Assembly (NCBI GenBank): GCA_002308875.1
Contig: DBWK01000107.1
Coordinates: 1,210-10,375, forward strand
Length of the DNA stretch: 9,166 nt
Source of the DNA: Treponema sp. UBA1240
Lineage (GTDB): Bacteria > Spirochaetota > Spirochaetia > Treponematales > Treponemataceae
Direction of reading: 5' to 3'
Below the pieces are notes generated by a model. That model was not told the DNA's origin. It made no database searches and saw only the letters and a program-made list of their open reading frames with translations. The position numbers were made by a program, and so were the translations under genes. This document shows, in pieces, positions 1-6,995 of the stretch; position 1 is the stretch's first letter; each line of letters starts with the position of its first letter.

Positions 1-5
1 CTCCC

Positions 6-764
6 TCACATGCCTGTCGGTACGTCAATGAAAACGGTTTCTATACTGAGTTCAGACTGAATCTTTTTTGCAACCAGCGAAACACCTACTGTTTCTGTCT
101 GATAATGTCCGCCTGCGATTACGTTTATGCCCATTTCCAAAATCGGATGGTAAAGCTCATGTTCAATTTCGCCGGTTATGTACAAGTCTGCACCGGCTTC
201 ATTTGCCTGGTAAACGTCTTCGCCCGCACCGCCGGAAATAATTGCAACGGTTTCAATCTGCTTTTTACCGAATGGCAGTACTGCAACAGGTTTTTCGCCA
301 TTGGGAAACATTGTACTTGCAACATAATCAATGGTAACAGGTTTTTCAAATTTGCCCATAACGCCTATTACCATGTCGTGCCAAATTCCAAAAGGCTTAA
401 GCTCTTTAAGCTTTAAACGTGCCGCTATCCCGTAATTGTTGCCGTTCGGGTCATTTGCATCCAGAGGAATGTGGCATGCATACAAAGCAATGTCATTGAC
501 AATAAGTTCCCGAATCCGCTTGTAGTGAATGCCGGTCAAAACCTGCTCGTGTCCCCAAAAAAGTCCGTGATGAACAAACAGCATATCGGCGTTTTCTTTT
601 GCTGATCTGCTGATTGTTTCCGCACAGGCATCCACGGCAAATGCAATTTTGTTTACTTCCTTACGGCTGTTTTCCACCTGAATACCGTTTTGTGACGGGT
701 CGGAAGAAAAGTCGCTTATTTTAAGTATTGTTCTGAAATATTCGTCAAGTTCCTGTAATTTCAT
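6..764 (-). CDS. NIF3-family (YbgI-like) dinuclear metal-binding protein
   Basis: A 252-residue protein with the hallmark motifs of the NIF3/YbgI family, which forms toroidal hexamers with a two-metal site in each subunit. Visible motifs are NGIQV (26-30), HHGLFW (65-70), HIPLDA (98-103), ISGGAGED (176-183), TGEIEHELYH (197-206) and GHYQTET (219-225). By comparison with E. coli YbgI, H65, H66, D102, H220 and E224 are the expected metal ligands and all are present, so the protein looks intact and of normal length. It is probably cytoplasmic; no signal peptide is seen. Homologues are often labelled GTP cyclohydrolase I type 2, but the cellular role of the family is unsettled and I do not assign a reaction. 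The ATG is preceded by GGTGGAG with 8-nt spacing and overlaps the stop of the upstream membrane-protein gene by 4 bp (ATGA), implying translational coupling. The bases after its stop read GGGAG, which could be the ribosome-binding site of a further gene outside the window. Confidence 0.93.
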   Translation of the reverse strand: MKLQELDEYFRTILKISDFSSDPSQNGIQVENSRKEVNKIAFAVDACAETISRSAKENADMLFVHHGLFWGHEQVLTGIHYKRIRELIVNDIALYACHIPLDANDPNGNNYGIAARLKLKELKPFGIWHDMVIGVMGKFEKPVTIDYVASTMFPNGEKPVAVLPFGKKQIETVAIISGGAGEDVYQANEAGADLYITGEIEHELYHPILEMGINVIAGGHYQTETVGVSLVAKKIQSELSIETVFIDVPTGM

Positions 765-1819
765 TTGAATTGCTCCACCATCTCTGCAATCTGCTGCGCC
801 TGAATCCAGCCGCTTGTTTTTTTCAAAGCCTTTTTATCATAAAAAAACGGTTCCAACACCGCATAGTTCCCGTAGCCAGGAATGTAACCGGTAATTGATT
901 CATCCAAAGCAAGCAGTTTTATGTCAGCTGCCTGCGAACTTACATATTCTTCGGCGGCTTTTGCGGAAAGTCCGTCTGCAATTATGAAAATTTTATGCCC
1001 TGTGTACCGCTGTTTTGCGAAGGAGAGCAGTGCGGCAAGTTCTGATTTTTTTAAAGATTTCCAGTATGTTTCTGATTTTTTTATGTCCGGACTTTCCTTT
1101 TGTTTAAGATATCGCAGGTAAAACGACCTTGCATCGCGGTTAAAAACACTGGAATCTGTGTATTTCCCGTCTTTACAGAAAAAATCACCGGCAATAACAA
1201 TATTTTGCCGTTCTGTAAGCATTGTAACAGTTGCCTCGTTCCCGCGGAACACAGTGTAAACATCAGTAAGAAAAACAACTACAGGATTGTCGGTTGTCTC
1301 ATTGTTGTTTTCAACAGTATAAAAAACAGCGTCCGGCAAAAAGAACGCCCTGTCGCTTTCCGAAAAACCGTTAGAATGTGTTCCTTCCATGCGAAAGACT
1401 GTTTTTTTTATGTCTGGTATTGTTTCAGAATGCGGCATGGGTTCCGGTCTGTTCATAAAAAGAAAAATAACAATCAATATGAACGCAACGGACAAAATGC
1501 TTGTAAATGTGATATAAATCGGTGAAAAAGAATCTATGTAAAGTTTTTTGGAATATCTGTTCAATGACGGAATATTGACGATAAAAATAAGTGTGCTTTC
1601 AATAATTAGCAGCAGTATGGAAAAAGTCAGTTCAAATGCGGGTACAAGCACAAGCGACATAAAAAAAGCGACCGGCGCAAAAATAATCAGCGTATCTTTT
1701 TGTTTGCGGTTGCTTATCAGTATTCGCAGCAGCGCGGGAAGCATAAGCAGGCAGACCAGCAGTTGGCTTATAAAGTAATTACTCATACTCAGTACATAAT
1801 AATTGAAAAAAAATATCAT
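761..1819 (-). CDS. Unrecognised membrane protein, four N-terminal helices, possible hydrolase-like C-terminal domain
   Basis: A 352-residue protein that I do not recognise. The N-terminal third is very hydrophobic, with probable membrane segments at about 14-35, 43-62, 64-84 and 101-122. A polar linker with MNRPEPMPHSE (122-132) follows, then a soluble domain of about 200 residues. That domain alternates beta-like strands (VVVFLTD 180-186, NIVIAGDFF 206-214, HKIFIIADG 275-283, IKLLALDES 300-308) with helices. GLSAKAAEEY (283-292) lies where the nucleophile elbow of an alpha/beta hydrolase or sulfatase-like fold could be, with S285 as possible nucleophile, but the canonical GxSxG is absent; this is inference only. 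The ATG at 1819 has AAAAGG spaced 5 nt upstream and is preferred; an in-frame ATG at 1786 (residue 12) is an alternative that keeps all four helices. It is probably the first gene of a two-gene operon, overlapping the NIF3-family gene by 4 bp. Function unknown. Confidence 0.8.
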   Translation of the reverse strand: MIFFFNYYVLSMSNYFISQLLVCLLMLPALLRILISNRKQKDTLIIFAPVAFFMSLVLVPAFELTFSILLLIIESTLIFIVNIPSLNRYSKKLYIDSFSPIYITFTSILSVAFILIVIFLFMNRPEPMPHSETIPDIKKTVFRMEGTHSNGFSESDRAFFLPDAVFYTVENNNETTDNPVVVFLTDVYTVFRGNEATVTMLTERQNIVIAGDFFCKDGKYTDSSVFNRDARSFYLRYLKQKESPDIKKSETYWKSLKKSELAALLSFAKQRYTGHKIFIIADGLSAKAAEEYVSSQAADIKLLALDESITGYIPGYGNYAVLEPFFYDKKALKKTSGWIQAQQIAEMVEQFK

Positions 1820-1893
1820 CTCAACCTTTTTAATGTGTTTTTAAGAAAATATTTGTTTTTTTCAAATTAGTGTGATAAACTTAAGTATAAGTT
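1820..1893. promoter_or_regulatory. Divergent intergenic region upstream of the HDOD gene and the membrane-protein/NIF3 operon
   Basis: These 74 A/T-rich bp lie between two divergent start codons, so both transcripts must begin in or near here. On the plus strand TTGTTT (1853-1858) and TGTGATAAA (1871-1879, an extended -10-like element) are 15 bp apart, a weak sigma-70 candidate. A perfect inverted repeat AACTTA-agta-TAAGTT (1878-1893) ends directly against the HDOD start codon and overlaps the poor Shine-Dalgarno region. No convincing promoter was found on the minus strand apart from generic A/T-rich sequence. Confidence 0.3.
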
Positions 1894-3387
1894 ATGCCAG
1901 AACAAAATCGTATTACTGTGGATAAAGAAAAAGTTAAAAGAGCTGCGCAGGCAGGAATTCCGCTCACAATCACCACATATATGCTGACGCACGAAATGGA
2001 AGTGTATATTACGGAAACATTAACTTTGTTTTTGAAATATATCGGACAGACGCATATGACCGATTATCTTGTCTATTGCGTAAGTGAGCTGACTACAAAT
2101 GCTAAAAAAGCAAATACAAAAAGAATATATTTCCGTCAGAAAAATCTCGACATCTTTAATCCTGCAGACTATGAAAAAGGGATGATAAACTTTAAGAAAG
2201 AAACATTCGGAAACGTAGACCCGTATCTGCAAAAGCAGAGAGACGAAGGACTTTACATAAAAGTTTCATTGTGGGCAAAAAACAGCAGAATCAGAATTGA
2301 TGTAAAAAATAACTGCAAACTTACGGTTTTTGAATTCAAAAGAATTCACGACAAGCTCTGCCGTGCACAGCAGTACAAGAATATGCAGGATGCCATGAAC
2401 ACCATCGTTGATGAAACGGAAGGTTCAGGTCTCGGACTTATAATTATGATTCTTATGCTGAAAAAAATCGGTGTTACGGAAGATGATTATTCCGTGCTTG
2501 TGGATGATAATGAAACCGATGTGCGCATTGAACTGCCGTTTTCCAGCAAGACAAAGGAAAATTTTGACGAAATTTCAAAAAAACTTATTTCACTCATAAA
2601 CGAACTGCCGTCTTTTCCAGAAAACATCGTGAACATAAACCGGCTGATCGATAATCCTGATTCTGAAATCTCGGATGTTGCCAAGCAGATAAGCGGAGAC
2701 GTGGCACTTACCGCCGATTTGCTAAAACTTGTAAATTCAGCGGCGTTCCGTCCGGTAAACCTTTGTCAGAATGTTACTGATGCCGTTAAGCTCATCGGTA
2801 TGCAAGGCGTAAAGCAGCTTTTGTTCTCGCTCGGTTCGATGAAGATTCTCGGTGAGAATACAACTGAAAAAAAGAAGTTGTGGAAACATTCAAACAAAGT
2901 AGCGTTTTATTCATTCTACCTGGCCAAAAACTATTCTTCAGGCGACAAGTCAATTGCTGCTGATTCGTATGTAAACGGTCTGCTCCATGATATAGGCAAG
3001 ATTGTTTTTGCTTCCGCCAATACCGGAATAATGGATCAGCTGGTTACAATCAGTGCTGCAAAGAGTATTCCGTTTCAGATTATTGAACAGATGGTTGAAG
3101 GAACAAATCACGAGCTGGTAGGTGCAAAAATAGCGGAAAAATGGGGATTCCCCAAAAAGCTTATTGATACAATACGCTATCATCACGAACCGGAAAACGC
3201 TCCTGACGAAAGCAAAAAGCTTGTTTATCTAGTTTCGTTTGCTAATCTTTTGACATATTACGAAGCGGGTGAGATAGATTATTATCAGATTCCCGAAGAT
3301 ATACTCAGTATGTTCCGCATCACCTCGGAAGAAAACCTGCAGACTTTGATTACGCGTTTGCAGGAAGCTTACAAAAAATCAAACTGA
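1894..3387 (+). CDS. Signalling protein: histidine-kinase-like ATPase domain fused to HDOD domain
   Basis: A 497-residue protein with two parts and no membrane segment, so probably cytoplasmic. Residues about 35-216 resemble a GHKL/HATPase_c fold: SELTTNAKKAN (64-74) matches an N-box (E65, N69), and EGSGLGLIIMI (176-186) a G-box. The usual DxGxG is replaced by VKNNC (137-141), and there is no phospho-acceptor or receiver domain, so it is not a classical kinase. Residues about 230-440 form an HDOD domain, including LPSFPENIVNINRLI, LLKLVNSAAF (276-285) and a preserved HD-type ligand set: H332, H365-D366 in LLHDIGK, H406, and H430-H431. HDOD proteins act in bacterial signalling, commonly without proven phosphodiesterase activity. 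I recall similar fusions in spirochetes, but could not check. The ATG at 1894 follows only weak SD-like sequence. The gene stands alone, convergent with the hemolysin III-like gene 17 bp away, with no obvious terminator hairpin between them. Confidence 0.88.
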   Translation: MPEQNRITVDKEKVKRAAQAGIPLTITTYMLTHEMEVYITETLTLFLKYIGQTHMTDYLVYCVSELTTNAKKANTKRIYFRQKNLDIFNPADYEKGMINFKKETFGNVDPYLQKQRDEGLYIKVSLWAKNSRIRIDVKNNCKLTVFEFKRIHDKLCRAQQYKNMQDAMNTIVDETEGSGLGLIIMILMLKKIGVTEDDYSVLVDDNETDVRIELPFSSKTKENFDEISKKLISLINELPSFPENIVNINRLIDNPDSEISDVAKQISGDVALTADLLKLVNSAAFRPVNLCQNVTDAVKLIGMQGVKQLLFSLGSMKILGENTTEKKKLWKHSNKVAFYSFYLAKNYSSGDKSIAADSYVNGLLHDIGKIVFASANTGIMDQLVTISAAKSIPFQIIEQMVEGTNHELVGAKIAEKWGFPKKLIDTIRYHHEPENAPDESKKLVYLVSFANLLTYYEAGEIDYYQIPEDILSMFRITSEENLQTLITRLQEAYKKSN

Positions 3388-3404
3388 TTCCTTGTTCTTA
3401 ACAC

Positions 3405-4226
3405 TCAAATAGTTGTCCACACCGCAAAAAAGTGCAGAATTGAGCCGCCCAAAACAAACAGGTGCCATATACAGTGTGTCCACTTTACTTTTTTGAGTGC
3501 GTAAAAGATGCAGCCGATTGTGTAAATAATTCCGCCCCAAACCAAAAGATTGCGCGATATATCAGGAAGCGCCTGTGAAAGCGGTTTCCAGGCAAAAACA
3601 ATCAACCAGCCCATAAGAACGTATGTTATTGCGGACAAGGCGCGCATTTTACTGCCAAATATGGAATAAAACGTTATTCCGCACACAGCTAGTCCCCAAA
3701 TAATACCGAACAGCCACCAGCCGTTATGACTGCGCAACGCACCGAGACAAAGCGGTGTATATGTACCTGCGATAAGCAGGTATATGGAGGAATGGTCAAA
3801 AACCGCAAAAACTTTTTTTACATGATAAGGCGTGAGCGCGTGATAAAGCGTAGACATGAGATACAGCACAAACAGACAGGCCCCGTATATGGCAACTCCT
3901 GTAATGTAAAAGCCTTTTTCACCCTGCGGGGCGTAAAGGACGGTTTTTATGACAAGCAGAACAATCGTCGCGATCGCCAATCCCGCGCCAATCCCATGTG
4001 TTACGGAATTGAAAATTTCTTCCCCGATTGAATACCGCTTTGGAATCCGCGCTTCTTCTTCCCTTTGTTTTTGCAGATCAAGTTTTTGTTTGTACAAAAA
4101 TTCCTTTGACGCCAGAATCTCAAGTGTGCGCTGTTTTTCAGCCTTTATGTCGTTTTTGGCTTTTGCCTTTATATCTCTGATTTTTTCTTTAGAAGCCTGT
4201 TTTATCTGTTTTACAGAGTTTTCCAT
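3405..4226 (-). CDS. Hemolysin III/PAQR-family seven-helix membrane protein with charged N-terminal extension
   Basis: A 273-residue protein. Residues about 65-273 match the hemolysin III (YqfA/PAQR) family of seven-helix membrane proteins with a zinc site. Key motifs are SIGEEIFNSVTHGIG (66-80, E69), STLYHAL (125-131, S125 and H129), FDHSSIYLLIAGTYTP (143-158) and WHLFVLGGSILHFF (254-267, H255 and H265). Probable helices lie near 76-97, 104-127, 143-163, 170-190, 195-213, 225-243 and 252-271. Family members are named for a Bacillus cereus hemolysin, but most have no demonstrated hemolytic activity, so I name the family only. The usual length is about 210-220 residues; here an extra ~60 residues rich in Lys, Glu and Ala (about 4-58) precede the core and look like a helical coiled coil. 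The ATG at 4226 has GGCGGGAG just upstream, and no Met occurs before the core begins, so the extension appears genuine. The gene is divergent from the C11 protease gene. Confidence 0.9.
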   Translation of the reverse strand: MENSVKQIKQASKEKIRDIKAKAKNDIKAEKQRTLEILASKEFLYKQKLDLQKQREEEARIPKRYSIGEEIFNSVTHGIGAGLAIATIVLLVIKTVLYAPQGEKGFYITGVAIYGACLFVLYLMSTLYHALTPYHVKKVFAVFDHSSIYLLIAGTYTPLCLGALRSHNGWWLFGIIWGLAVCGITFYSIFGSKMRALSAITYVLMGWLIVFAWKPLSQALPDISRNLLVWGGIIYTIGCIFYALKKVKWTHCIWHLFVLGGSILHFFAVWTTI

Positions 4227-4343
4227 TTCTCCCGCCTTTTTTCAATTTGCTACTGTTTTATAGACACAATTTTTAAAAAAGTGTTGCATTTTTTTACTTG
4301 TAAAAGTTATTGATTGCACGGTATTATTTTTATGGAGGCTTTT
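4227..4343. promoter_or_regulatory. Divergent intergenic region between the hemolysin III-like and C11 protease genes
   Basis: On the minus strand TATAAA (4262-4257) is a candidate -10 for the hemolysin III-like gene, giving a short leader; no good -35 is seen at 16-18 bp. The spacer just upstream is occupied by a near-palindrome, ACACAATTTT/AAAAAAGTGT-like (4264-4284, 8 of 10 pairs match), a possible operator. On the plus strand TTGCAT (4284-4289) and TATTGA (4308-4313) form only a weak promoter candidate. GGAGG (4334-4338) is a strong ribosome-binding site 5 nt before the ATG at 4344. Confidence 0.3.
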
Positions 4344-6674
4344 ATGGACAAAAATAGACCTACTGGTCGCGAAAAGCATGTTACTGCCGGCTCCGGCAGC
4401 GTAAATAAAAAAGGTAGCGGTCTCGGTACCGGTCCTGTAGGGAACGTTCATTCCCATACCAATTCCACATCGGGTGGTACCGGACATTTGTCCGGTGGCA
4501 CCAATAAGACCGGAGGAACAAGAGCCGGCGGTCTTGGACTTGGTGGGGTCGCGATTCTTGTAATCGGTTTTCTCCTTAAATCCTTTTTTGGCGGTGGTTC
4601 TGAGGCCGTTGATACCGGTGACTTGTACGAAGCAGACAACAACTATCAGCAGACAACTGCTGTTTCCGAGACTTCCCAATCACAACAGGCCGACATGTCA
4701 GTTGCAGGCGGTACGCGCAACAAATACACTGTAATTAAAGACGGCGGTGCTGATACCGTTACTATCATGGTTTACATGTGTGGTACTGATTTGGAATCGC
4801 GCAGCGGTATGGCTACAAACGACCTGAATGAGATGCTCAGCGCCAATTTTTCGGACAACATAAACCTGATTATATACACAGGCGGCTGTAGCAGATGGAA
4901 CAACAACATAGTCAGTTCAGACCGGCATCAGATTTATCAGATTAAGGGCGGAAAATTCATACAGCTTGAAGACAACATGGGAACAGGAACTATGGTAGAT
5001 CCTGCAACCCTTACCAAATTCATCAAATACTGCGCCCGCAATTTTCCTGCAAACCGTAACGAGCTTATTTTTTGGGATCACGGTGGAGGTTCTATAACAG
5101 GCTTTGGTTATGATGAAAAAAATAAAAATGCCGGTTCCATGACCCTTTCGGGAATAGACACCGCACTTTCGAACGGCGGTATTCAGTTTGATTTTATCGG
5201 CTTTGATGCATGTCTTATGGCAACTGTAGAAAACGGACTGGTTCTTGAACGTTACGGTGATTATATGCTCGCATCCGAGGAAACAGAACCTGGTGTAGGC
5301 TGGTACTATACAAACTGGCTCACAAAGCTTTCTCAGAACACTTCGATGCCTACTGTTCAAATCGGAAAAAACATCATTGATGATTTTGTTGAAGAATGTA
5401 ACAGAAAATGCCGCGGACAGCAGACAACACTTTCTATCGTGGATCTGGCGGAACTCAAGGCAACTGTTCCTGATGAACTTACAGCTTTTGCAAGATCAAC
5501 CAACAACCTTATAAGTAATAACGAATACAAAAAGGTTTCCAAGGCAAGAAAGAACACAAGAGAATTTGCTCAGTCAACAAAAATTGACCAGATTGATTTG
5601 GTTCACTTTTGCGAAAACCTTGATACAAAAGAAGGTGCAGACCTTGCTTCTGCCGTAAAAGGCTCTGTCAAATACAACAGAACTTCTTCAAACATGACCA
5701 ACGCAAACGGACTTGCAATTTACTTTCCGTACCAAAAAACAGGAAAAGTAAGCAGCGCCGTTAACTTGTTCAAAAAAATCGGCATGAACAACGAGTATTC
5801 AAAGTGTATACAGCAGTTTGCTTCTACCGAAGCAGTCGGACAGGTTTCTGAAGGCGGCAGTACAAGCCCGCTTCCGTCGCTTGCAGGAACAATTCTCGGA
5901 GGTGAAACATCCGGCGGAAGTTCCGATCTGCTCATGCAGATGCTCGGTTCTGTGCTTTCATCCGGCGGCGGTTCATCACTTTTTGACCTGCTCGGCGGAC
6001 GCAGCGTAACCGATGAGCAGATGGTCAACTACGTTGCTGACAATTATTTTGACGCCTCAAAACTCGTCTGGAAAAAGAGCGGTTCTGCGTACAAAATTGA
6101 TTTGAGCGAAGAGCAGTGGGATTTGGTTCAGGACATTGAACTGAACGTTTTTGTTGATGACGGTGCAGGTTACATAGACCTGGGAATGGACAACGTGTTT
6201 GAATTTGACGACAACGGCGCTCTTATCGGTACTTATGACAACACCTGGCTTGCCATTGACGGAAACATTGTTCCGTATTATCACATGGACACAGTCGACT
6301 ATTCAAACTCATACTCAATCACAGGCTATGTTCCGTGTTTTCTTAACGGTGTGAGGGCGGAACTCCTTTTAACATTTGACACGGCAAACCCCAAAGGCGT
6401 AATTTCCGGTGCAAGGTATGTTTATACCGGCGGCGAAACGGAAGCTGTTGCAAAGAACCTTACCGAAGTTAAGGCAAAAGACGTTATTGAGCCGATTTGT
6501 GATTATTACACGTATGACGGTGAATATCAGGACAGCTATAGGCTTGATACTAAGATTGTGCTTTCTGAAAAGCCGCAGATTTCAAACATAAAGATTGCAG
6601 GCGGCAAAACAAAGGCAACTTACCGGTTCACGGACATTTACAATCAAAAATTCTGGACACCTGTCATAAAATAA
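4344..6674 (+). CDS. Membrane-anchored clostripain-type cysteine protease (peptidase family C11)
   Basis: A 776-residue protein. The ATG at 4344 is chosen because GGAGG lies 5 nt upstream; a TTG at 4314 is in frame but lies before that site. Residues 1-60 are a Gly/Ser/Thr-rich, basic segment containing RPTGREKHVTAGSGS and GSGLGTGPVG (24-33). One hydrophobic segment (about 62-82) follows, with no cleavage site evident, so the chain is probably anchored with its C-terminal bulk outside the cytoplasm. The C11 domain spans about 136-495: WDHGGG gives catalytic H246, FDACLMA gives C290, and D288 matches the PmC11 S1-pocket aspartate, predicting cleavage after Lys/Arg. ASEETEPGVGW (310-320) and GLAIYFPY (456-463) are also typical. 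K259/K261 lie near the position where PmC11 self-cleaves, 14 residues after its histidine. A Gly/Ser-rich linker (about 500-555) leads to a C-terminal beta-rich domain (about 560-776) of unknown role. Many C11 enzymes are calcium-dependent and self-activating; not shown here. Confidence 0.93.
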   Translation: MDKNRPTGREKHVTAGSGSVNKKGSGLGTGPVGNVHSHTNSTSGGTGHLSGGTNKTGGTRAGGLGLGGVAILVIGFLLKSFFGGGSEAVDTGDLYEADNNYQQTTAVSETSQSQQADMSVAGGTRNKYTVIKDGGADTVTIMVYMCGTDLESRSGMATNDLNEMLSANFSDNINLIIYTGGCSRWNNNIVSSDRHQIYQIKGGKFIQLEDNMGTGTMVDPATLTKFIKYCARNFPANRNELIFWDHGGGSITGFGYDEKNKNAGSMTLSGIDTALSNGGIQFDFIGFDACLMATVENGLVLERYGDYMLASEETEPGVGWYYTNWLTKLSQNTSMPTVQIGKNIIDDFVEECNRKCRGQQTTLSIVDLAELKATVPDELTAFARSTNNLISNNEYKKVSKARKNTREFAQSTKIDQIDLVHFCENLDTKEGADLASAVKGSVKYNRTSSNMTNANGLAIYFPYQKTGKVSSAVNLFKKIGMNNEYSKCIQQFASTEAVGQVSEGGSTSPLPSLAGTILGGETSGGSSDLLMQMLGSVLSSGGGSSLFDLLGGRSVTDEQMVNYVADNYFDASKLVWKKSGSAYKIDLSEEQWDLVQDIELNVFVDDGAGYIDLGMDNVFEFDDNGALIGTYDNTWLAIDGNIVPYYHMDTVDYSNSYSITGYVPCFLNGVRAELLLTFDTANPKGVISGARYVYTGGETEAVAKNLTEVKAKDVIEPICDYYTYDGEYQDSYRLDTKIVLSEKPQISNIKIAGGKTKATYRFTDIYNQKFWTPVIK

Positions 6675-6677
6675 TGC

Positions 6678-6706
6678 AAAAAGGGGCGTATAACGCCCCT
6701 TTTTTT
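6678..6706. terminator. Bidirectional rho-independent terminator
   Basis: A 7-bp GC-rich stem, GGGGCGT (6683-6689) and ACGCCCC (6693-6699), closes on a 3-nt ATA loop and is flanked by AAAAA on the left and a run of seven T on the right. It therefore works as an intrinsic terminator for both convergent genes: the C11 protease stops 3 bp before it (6672-6674), and the stop codon of the XRE gene (6705-6707) overlaps its T-run. Confidence 0.92.
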
Positions 6707-6995
6707 ATGCAGTTTTCATGAGAACAAGAGGTTCTCTTACTTCAATTTCAATCTGATTTGTTATGACAATGCTTTCAACATTTACGTTGAATAACTGTGC
6801 AAGCACAAGAAGATTGTCGATTGACGGAATATTCTTGCCACTTTCCCAGGCGTAAATAGCCTGCGGGTATTCAAACCCGAATATGAACTGTAAGTCCCTT
6901 ACGGAAAAACCGCTTCCGTGTCTGAGCTTCTTTATGTTTTTTCCTGTTGCAACCAAGTCAACAACAGGTTTTTGAATTATCTTTGTATTTTCCAT
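6705..6995 (-). CDS. XRE-family helix-turn-helix DNA-binding protein, small
   Basis: A 96-residue protein consisting of little more than one XRE-type helix-turn-helix domain (about 17-75): ATGKNIKKLRHGSGFSVRDL, then FGFEYPQAIYAWESGKNIPS and IDNLLVLAQLFNV. YPQAIYAWESGK (43-54) is the likely recognition-helix region. A short C-terminal tail with alternating hydrophobic and acidic residues (about 76-96) may dimerise. Proteins with this DLxATGxNIKxLR...GFExPQAIYxW pattern are, from memory, common in gut Firmicutes and may regulate neighbouring genes; that is unverified. The ATG at 6995 is preferred: AAGAGG lies 9 nt upstream and the domain starts right after. An in-frame ATG at 7061 would add 22 residues but has a poor ribosome-binding site. 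The start lies inside the small ORF upstream, overlapping by 19 bp, so translation may be coupled. It shares a terminator with the convergent protease gene. Confidence 0.85.
   Translation of the reverse strand: MENTKIIQKPVVDLVATGKNIKKLRHGSGFSVRDLQFIFGFEYPQAIYAWESGKNIPSIDNLLVLAQLFNVNVESIVITNQIEIEVREPLVLMKTA

Noticed and set aside
1100..1525. 141-residue open frame on the plus strand
   Set aside because: It lies wholly inside the minus-strand membrane-protein gene, has no ribosome-binding site, and its Cys/Lys/Asn-rich composition is that of an antisense shadow.
3388..3404. Terminator between the convergent HDOD and hemolysin III-like genes
   Set aside because: The 17-bp gap contains no stem-loop or T-run; only weak long-range pairings were found.
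4314..4343. TTG at 4314 as start of the C11 protease
   Set aside because: It lies before the strong GGAGG site at 4334-4338, which is correctly spaced for the ATG at 4344; using the TTG would place that site inside the coding region.
4242..4679. 145-residue open frame on the minus strand across the protease start
   Set aside because: It is antisense to the glycine-rich coding region and to the divergent spacer, has no family features, and is explained by the composition of the opposite strand.
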